From Pseudomonadota bacterium (GTDB lineage: Bacteria > Pseudomonadota > Gammaproteobacteria > Burkholderiales > Thiobacillaceae), in assembly GCA_021821425.1 (NCBI GenBank), contig JAKACL010000176.1, positions 1 through 6,196 on the forward strand: a stretch of DNA of 6,196 bases, read 5' to 3'. Numbering within the stretch: position 1 is the first letter of the stretch; each line of letters opens with the position of its first letter. The position numbers and the translations under genes are program-made. Of the stretch, positions 1-6,196 are shown piece by piece. Below the pieces are notes generated by a model, which made no database searches, had not been told where the DNA came from, and worked only from the letters and a program-made list of their open reading frames with translations.

Positions 1-641
1 TGGGGCTGGCGCCGCCACAGGCGGATGAATTGCGGGTGTCGCTGTTCGCCTACGAGAATCCGGCCTTGCCCGACCTGCTCGACGCCTGGGCAGCCGACAC
101 GCGGCCCGTCACCTGTCTTGTTCCAGCAGGCCGGGTCATTCCGCAATTGGCGGCGTGGCTGTCGGTGGTCGGCCTGCAGGCGGGCGAGGTGCATCAACGC
201 GGGGCGGTGCGGCTGCATGTGCTGCCGTTCCTGGACCAGGACAGCTACGACCAGCTGCTGTGGGCCTGCAACCTGAATTTCGTGCGCGGCGAGGATTCCT
301 GCGTCCGTGCCCAATGGGCGGCGCGCCCGATGGTGTGGCAGGCCTATCCGCAGACCGACGCGGCGCACTGGGACAAGACCAATGCGTTGCTGGCGCACTA
401 CACCGAAGGGCTGGATGGGGCGGTGGCGCGCGCGGTCAGCGCGCTCTGGCGAAACTGGAACGGCATGCCGGCCGGGGAGGGCGTCGCCGCCAGCTGGACG
501 GCATGGCGTGCGCGCCAAGCCGCGATCGAACGCCATGCCGAAGCCTGGTGCGGGCGGCTGGACCAGGCCGGTCGACTTACTGCGAAGCTGGTTGATTTTG
601 CTGAAAATAAGTTAAAATCCCGGATTTTCTCAAACCCTTAG
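1..641 (+). CDS. earP: EF-P arginine rhamnosyltransferase EarP, C-terminal part (5' end outside window)
   Basis: EarP (formerly DUF2331) is a cytoplasmic GT-B-fold glycosyltransferase that moves rhamnose from dTDP-L-rhamnose to Arg32 of elongation factor P. The frame is open from base 3, so the true start lies upstream; about 212 residues are visible of a family length near 380. The diagnostic block [18 protein letters not shown] is followed by VRGEDS (285-299). The acidic Glu-Asp pair of this motif (291-296) lies in the nucleotide-sugar-binding C-terminal lobe and is conserved and functionally important in the family. A further family-like stretch is [15 protein letters not shown]. The substrate gene efp follows 25 bases downstream, which strongly supports the call. 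The last 17 or so codons are unusually AT-rich for this genome and overlap the likely efp promoter. The N-terminal aspartates that bind EF-P cannot be checked here. I am very sure of the family. Confidence 0.95.
   Translation, partial: GLAPPQADELRVSLFAYENPALPDLLDAWAADTRPVTCLVPAGRVIPQLAAWLSVVGLQAGEVHQRGAVRLHVLPFLDQDSYDQLLWACNLNFVRGEDSCVRAQWAARPMVWQAYPQTDAAHWDKTNALLAHYTEGLDGAVARAVSALWRNWNGMPAGEGVAASWTAWRARQAAIERHAEAWCGRLDQAGRLTAKLVDFAENKLKSRIFSNP
592..618 (+). promoter_or_regulatory. Possible efp promoter inside the earP 3' end
   Basis: A TTGATT (592-597) precedes TAAAAT (613-618) in an AT-rich island at the end of earP. The 15-bp spacer is shorter than the optimal 17, so this is a tentative sigma70-type call. 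It would start transcription near 625 and give efp a leader of about 40 bases. The 8-mer GTTAAAAT (611-618) recurs exactly at the presumed dnaE -10 region (1411-1418), which supports a promoter role. It would let efp, a highly expressed protein, be made independently of its modifying enzyme. Confidence 0.45.
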
Positions 642-653
642 CGCTCTCGCAGC

Positions 654-657
654 AGGA
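654..657 (+). promoter_or_regulatory. Shine-Dalgarno of efp
   Basis: AGGA lies nine bases before the ATG at 667. It is the only purine-rich element between the earP stop and efp, and it fixes the ATG at 667 as the start. Confidence 0.65.
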
Positions 658-666
658 CACACACTC

Positions 667-1227
667 ATGAAAATCGCACAGGAACTCCGCGCCGGCAACG
701 TCGTGATGATCGGCAAAGATCCGATGGTGGTGCAAAAGGCCGAATTCTCGAAGTCGGGCCGCAATTCCTCCGTCGTCAAGATGAAACTGAAGAACCTGCT
801 GACGGGTTCCGGCATGGAAAGCGTGTACCGGGCCGACGACAAGTTCGAAACGGTCAACCTCGAGCGCAAGGAATGCACCTACTCTTACTTTGCCGACCCG
901 CTGTACGTGTTCATGGACAGCGACTACAACCAGTACGAAGTCGAAGGCGACAACCTCGGCGACGCGCTGAACTACCTCGACGACGGCATGCCGGTCGAAG
1001 TGGTCTTCTACGACGGCAAGGCGATCTCGGTCGAGATGCCGACCACCGTGGTGCGCGAAGTCGAATACACCGAGCCCGCCGTGCGCGGCGACACCTCGGG
1101 CAAGGTCATGAAGCCGGCGCGCATCAAGCCCACCGGGTTCGAACTGCCGGTCGCGGCCTTCGTCGAAATCGGCGACATGATCGAGATCGACACCCGCACC
1201 AACGAATTCAAGCGCCGCGCGAATTGA
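667..1227 (+). CDS. efp: Elongation factor P, arginine-32 type
   Basis: EF-P binds between the ribosomal P and E sites and promotes peptide-bond formation when ribosomes stall on consecutive prolines. The protein is 186 residues, the normal length. It has the KOW-like N-terminal domain (about 1-64) and two OB-fold domains (about 65-130 and 131-186). The C-terminal family signature is clear around [18 protein letters not shown]. The tip of the domain I loop reads KSGRNSS with arginine at residue 32 (codon 760-762), where E. coli has the modified Lys34. This is the subtype rhamnosylated by EarP, whose gene lies immediately upstream. No EpmA/EpmB/EpmC gene is visible, as expected for this subtype. 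The start is fixed by the conserved [11 protein letters not shown] beginning and an AGGA site. The gene may be cotranscribed with earP and also have its own promoter. Transcription probably ends at the terminator near 1365-1392, leaving a long 3' UTR. Confidence 0.98.
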   Translation: MKIAQELRAGNVVMIGKDPMVVQKAEFSKSGRNSSVVKMKLKNLLTGSGMESVYRADDKFETVNLERKECTYSYFADPLYVFMDSDYNQYEVEGDNLGDALNYLDDGMPVEVVFYDGKAISVEMPTTVVREVEYTEPAVRGDTSGKVMKPARIKPTGFELPVAAFVEIGDMIEIDTRTNEFKRRAN

Positions 1228-1364
1228 GCGTGGTTGTTGCCGATTAATCGGCTTTAGTGCATGGCTGTTGCTGCCTTAACAGCTTTACACTCATGGCCTC
1301 CTCCTTGCGGGGGACAACTACGGCCTGCCCCTTGCGGGTGAATTCTGGCGTGTGTTTGAACATC
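1228..1364 (+). other. Structured efp 3' untranslated region
   Basis: About 137 bases separate the efp stop from its strong terminator. Four small hairpins can be drawn: a perfect 14-bp palindrome at 1239-1252; GCTGTT/AACAGC (1264-1269 with 1278-1283, 8-base loop); CCTCC-TTGC-GGGGG (1300-1313, one G-T pair); and a minimal CCC-TTGC-GGG (1329-1338). The last two share the loop TTGC and sit in a direct repeat of CCTTGCGGG (1303-1311 and 1330-1338). CCTCCTCCTT at 1297-1306 resembles the 16S anti-Shine-Dalgarno tail. I see no convincing promoter inside it. It could be a 3'-UTR-derived small RNA or just an RNA-stabilising tail. A 26-codon frame (1261-1341) also runs through it without a good ribosome binding site. 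Confidence 0.4.
1239..1252. repeat. Perfect 14-bp palindrome GCCGATTAATCGGC
   Basis: The sequence equals its own reverse complement and lies 11 bases after the efp stop. In RNA it would form a 5-bp stem with a TTAA loop, followed by TTTA. That makes it a weak intrinsic terminator or pause site, or alternatively a DNA operator. The short U run argues against efficient termination here. Confidence 0.5.
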
Positions 1365-1392
1365 AAGGCAGCTTCGGCTGCCTTTTGTTTTT
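1365..1392 (+). terminator. Rho-independent terminator after efp
   Basis: AAGGCAGC (1365-1372) and GCTGCCTT (1377-1384) form a perfect 8-bp stem closed by a TTCG tetraloop, followed by the T-rich tract TTGTTTTT. UUCG loops closed by C-G are exceptionally stable. The other strand lacks a U tract, so it acts only on the + strand. It separates efp from dnaE, and its T tract overlaps the presumed dnaE -35. Confidence 0.92.
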
Positions 1393-1418
1393 GGAGGTCG
1401 GTTCAGCAGCGTTAAAAT
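1391..1418 (+). promoter_or_regulatory. Likely dnaE promoter
   Basis: TTGGAG (1391-1396), a 16-bp spacer and TAAAAT (1413-1418) lie just after the efp terminator and 26 bases before the dnaE ATG. The start would fall near 1425, giving a leader of only about 20 bases. The -35 is weak, but dnaE needs a promoter here because the terminator isolates it from efp. GTTAAAAT matches the efp promoter candidate. Confidence 0.55.
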
Positions 1419-1444
1419 AGCCACTCGCTTCCCCGCTGCCGCCC

Positions 1445-4885
<3,441 letters not shown>

Positions 4886-4917
4886 TTTTTTTTGCGGATT
4901 CCCGCCTGGCTGGCTAG

Positions 4918-4948
4918 TACAAAACGACGCCTGTACGTCTGTTGTGTA
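4918..4948. repeat. Imperfect inverted repeat upstream of the small-RNA promoter
   Basis: Pairs are TACA (4918-4921) with TGTA (4945-4948), AAC (4923-4925) with GTT (4941-4943), and GACG (4926-4929) with CGTC (4936-4939). One mismatch (4922/4944) and one unpaired T (4940) interrupt the 11 pairs, around a 6-base centre. The dyad is centred near -59 from the predicted start at 4992, a position used by upstream activators. It lacks a following T tract, so it is not a dnaE terminator. The regulator is unknown. Confidence 0.4.
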
Positions 4949-4956
4949 ACAAAGTG

Positions 4957-4985
4957 TTGACATGCATTCAATAATATTAGATTAT
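4957..4985 (+). promoter_or_regulatory. Sigma70-type promoter for the intergenic RNA
   Basis: A consensus TTGACA (4957-4962), a 17-bp spacer and GATTAT (4980-4985, four of six consensus bases) sit in an AT-rich island in otherwise GC-rich DNA. The predicted start is near 4992. No protein gene follows on this strand; the next element is a strong terminator about 70 bases on, which indicates a non-coding transcript. Confidence 0.75.
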
Positions 4986-4992
4986 TCTAATA
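4975..4992. repeat. Operator-like palindrome across the -10 and start
   Basis: TATTAGA (4975-4981) and TCTAATA (4986-4992) are perfect 7-bp inverted arms around TTAT. The dyad covers the whole -10 element and reaches the predicted start. A protein bound here would block polymerase, so it is a candidate repressor site. The AT-rich composition makes chance symmetry more likely, and I cannot assign a regulator family. Confidence 0.4.
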
Positions 4993-5091
4993 ACACCGAG
5001 GTCGCCGCAATGGCACTTGGTGTTGTCTCCTCCAATCCTCCTCCTTTGGTGGATACTCTGCCCGGCTCTTCACTGAGCTGGGCATTTTTTT
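4992..5091 (+). ncRNA. Candidate small RNA with anti-Shine-Dalgarno-like repeats
   Basis: A transcript of about 100 bases is bounded by a consensus-like promoter and a strong terminator, with no plausible coding frame. Its predicted first base is the first base of a hairpin: AACACC/GGTGTT (4992-4997 with 5019-5024), AGGT/ACTT (4999-5002 with 5015-5018) and GCC/GGC (5004-5006 with 5012-5014). That is 13 pairs with only two bulged bases (4998, 5003) and a GCAAT loop. A pyrimidine-rich segment follows, with CTCCTCC (5027-5033) and CCTCCTCCTTT (5037-5047). CCTCCTTT is the 3' tail of 16S rRNA. TCC-T-CC/GG-T-GGA (5039-5053) can fold over the second copy around a TTT loop, leaving the first copy exposed. 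The terminator hairpin completes a three-stem RNA. By inference it could pair with Shine-Dalgarno sequences of mRNAs. From memory, a toxic betaproteobacterial small-RNA family exists in Rfam; I cannot test whether this is a member. Confidence 0.7.
5060..5091 (+). terminator. Rho-independent terminator of the small RNA
   Basis: GCCCGGCTC (5060-5068) pairs with GAGCTGGGC (5075-5083) over nine positions with one G-T pair, around the loop TTCACT. It is followed by A and seven Ts (5085-5091). On the other strand the hairpin is not followed by Ts, so it does not terminate acyP. It may also stop dnaE read-through. Confidence 0.93.
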
Positions 5092-5121
5092 GTTCGGCAT
5101 AGGGCGAGACGATACGCGAGA

Positions 5122-5391
5122 CTAATCGGTCCGCTTGATGAATCCGCTGAACTGTCCCTGCGCCTCGCCGATCTCGACCCGGTCCACTTGCGCCTGCGGC
5201 GGGCCGCGGTGCGCCCATTCAATCAGCGCGTCGGTGGCGGTGTCCTCGCCCTGAACCACCGCTTCCACCGTACCGTCGAGCTTATTGCGCACCCATCCGG
5301 TCACGCCGAGCCGCTCGGCCTCGACGCGCATCGACTCGCGGAACCACACGCCCTGCACGCGGCCATGAATGCGCAGGTGCAGCGTTTTCAT
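5122..5391 (-). CDS. acyP: Acylphosphatase
   Basis: This small cytoplasmic enzyme hydrolyses acyl phosphates such as acetyl phosphate or carbamoyl phosphate to carboxylate and phosphate. The 89-residue length fits the family. It has the phosphate-binding signature [12 protein letters not shown] (10-21) with catalytic Arg18, and the second signature [17 protein letters not shown] with catalytic Asn36. The 18-residue spacing between them matches the canonical Arg23/Asn41 pair of animal enzymes. It starts five bases after the metG stop. The best ribosome binding site, AAGGTG (5403-5408 on the + strand numbering), lies inside the last metG codons, 11 bases from the ATG, so translation is probably coupled to metG. 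I see no intrinsic terminator on this strand, so its mRNA may run antisense into the small-RNA locus. Its cellular role beside metG is unclear; discharge of a mixed anhydride is only a guess. Confidence 0.96.
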   Translation of the reverse strand: MKTLHLRIHGRVQGVWFRESMRVEAERLGVTGWVRNKLDGTVEAVVQGEDTATDALIEWAHRGPPQAQVDRVEIGEAQGQFSGFIKRTD

Positions 5392-5396
5392 GCGGC

Positions 5397-6196
5397 TTAC
5401 TTCACCTTCATGCCCGGCTGCGCGCCGCTGTCGGGCGACAGGATGAAGAGGCCCGGCGCGTCGCCGGAGGCGGCCAGCACCATGCCTTCGCTCATGCCGA
5501 ACTTCATCTTGCGCGGCGCCAGGTTGGCGACCATCACCGTCAGCCGCCCCACCAGCGCTTCCGGCGCATAGGCCGACTTGATGCCGGCGAACACCTGGCG
5601 CGTGCCGAGCTCGCCGAGGTCGAGCGTCAGCCGCAAGAGCTTGTCGGCGCCTTCGACGTGTTCGGCGTTGGCGATGCGCGCGATGCGCAGGTCGATCTTG
5701 GCGAAGTCGTCAATCGAGATCGTGTCCGCCACCGGCTGCGCGGCGTGCACCTGCGCTTCGGCGTGGCGTGCCGGCGCGGGTGCGGGAGTCGGTTCGAGGT
5801 TCAGTTTGTTGGCGTCTACCATGGCTTCAATTGCTTTCGGGTCGATACGGGTCATCAGGTGGTTGTAAGGATTAACACGGTCGGGCAGGGCGGTGAGGTC
5901 GTCCCAGGTAAAGTCACGGTCCTTGCCGAACAGCTCGCGGGCTACACGGCCAGCTAGCGCGGGCAGCACCGGACGTAGCAGGATGGAGAGTACATAAAAG
6001 CCATGCAGGGCGCGCGAGCAGATATTGTGGAGCGCGGCGCGCTGCGACTCGTCCTTGGCCATGCTCCATGGCGCAGCGGACGCGATTTCCCCGTTGATAC
6101 GATCGGCGATGGCCATGATATCGCGTAACGCGCGGCCGTAATCGCGGGCCTCGTAAGATTCTGCGATGATCTGGCCGCTACCAATAGCGCCGGACA
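5397..6196 (-). CDS. metG: Methionyl-tRNA synthetase, C-terminal part (5' end outside window)
   Basis: MetG charges initiator and elongator tRNA-Met with methionine in the cytoplasm. The frame is open to the window end and begins in the visible part with [20 protein letters not shown], so about 265 C-terminal residues are present. The catalytic HIGH and KMSKS motifs lie outside. The visible part contains the helical anticodon-binding domain ([17 protein letters not shown] and following). A Pro/Ala-rich linker follows ([15 protein letters not shown], about 5804-5723). Last comes the C-terminal OB-fold tRNA-binding and dimerisation domain from about 5720, with [12 protein letters not shown] and [20 protein letters not shown]. 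The presence of this domain makes it the long, dimeric bacterial form, as in E. coli. The stop is five bases before the acyP start, which implies a shared transcript. An internal ATG at 6116 is not the true start, because family residues continue upstream of it in frame. Confidence 0.97.
   Translation of the reverse strand, partial: SGAIGSGQIIAESYEARDYGRALRDIMAIADRINGEIASAAPWSMAKDESQRAALHNICSRALHGFYVLSILLRPVLPALAGRVARELFGKDRDFTWDDLTALPDRVNPYNHLMTRIDPKAIEAMVDANKLNLEPTPAPAPARHAEAQVHAAQPVADTISIDDFAKIDLRIARIANAEHVEGADKLLRLTLDLGELGTRQVFAGIKSAYAPEALVGRLTVMVANLAPRKMKFGMSEGMVLAASGDAPGLFILSPDSGAQPGMKVK

Noticed and set aside
25..615. Alternative + strand frames inside earP (25-276, 155-595, 307-615)
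   Set aside because: Arg/Ala/Gly-rich shadow frames; the EarP frame covers the same bases with clear family motifs.
1244..1294. 16-codon - strand frame MSVKLLRQQQPCTKAD preceded by AAGGAGGAGG
   Set aside because: The ribosome-site-like sequence is simply the complement of the CCTCCTCCTT element, and the frame is too short and unsupported by a promoter.
4886..4893. Run of eight Ts directly after the dnaE stop as a terminator
   Set aside because: No stable hairpin precedes it; the small GCGG/CCGC hairpin lies after the Ts, so it cannot terminate the + strand. On the - strand the run reads as As.
4957..4971. FNR-like site TTGAC-N5-TTCAA at the -35 of the small-RNA promoter
   Set aside because: The FNR consensus is TTGAT-N4-ATCAA. 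Spacing and inner bases differ, and the half-site is explained by the TTGACA -35.
5104..5122. Direct repeat of GCGAGAC (5104-5110 and 5116-5122)
   Set aside because: Seven bases once repeated is expected by chance, and nothing nearby gives it meaning.
4982..5218. 78-codon - strand frame across the small-RNA region
   Set aside because: It overlaps acyP in another frame and runs antisense through the promoter and terminator of the RNA. It has no domain.

Overview
The window is high-GC DNA with the gene content and codon use of a betaproteobacterium, most like the Nitrosomonadales/Thiobacillus-Rhodocyclales side of the class. This placement is an inference. It rests on an arginine-type EF-P (Arg32) next to its rhamnosyltransferase EarP, a proteobacterial-type DnaE with a degenerate PHP site, and promoters with GTTAAAAT -10 regions. 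It carries ordinary chromosomal housekeeping genes, with no mobile element, CRISPR array, tRNA or rRNA. No gene-free stretch exceeds 300 bases; the two longest gaps are about 217 and 236 bases.

Layout: (1) 1-641 (+) is the 3' part of earP, cut by the window start. (2) 667-1227 (+) is efp, complete. EarP rhamnosylates EF-P at Arg32, which lets EF-P rescue ribosomes stalled on polyproline, so the two genes form a modifier-substrate pair. (3) 1228-1444 is an efp 3' UTR containing several hairpins and a CCTCCTCCTT element. It ends in a strong UUCG-loop terminator whose T tract abuts the likely dnaE promoter. (4) 1445-4885 (+) is dnaE, complete, the replicative polymerase alpha subunit. (5) 4886-5121 is a gap that looks like a stand-alone small-RNA gene: a TTGACA promoter, a predicted start that coincides with the foot of a 13-bp hairpin, a pyrimidine-rich segment repeating the 16S anti-Shine-Dalgarno sequence, and a strong terminator. 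Two dyad symmetries, one upstream of the -35 and one across the -10, suggest regulation. (6) 5122-5391 (-) is acyP, acylphosphatase. (7) 5397-6196 (-) is the 3' part of metG, methionyl-tRNA synthetase, cut by the window end and closely linked to acyP.

The + strand block (earP-efp-dnaE-sRNA) and the - strand block (metG-acyP) converge around 5091-5122. The best candidate for something undescribed is the roughly 100-nt RNA at 4992-5091 with its anti-SD-like repeats. The second is the structured efp 3' UTR, which shares a 10-base anti-SD-like sequence with it and also lies just before a strong terminator.
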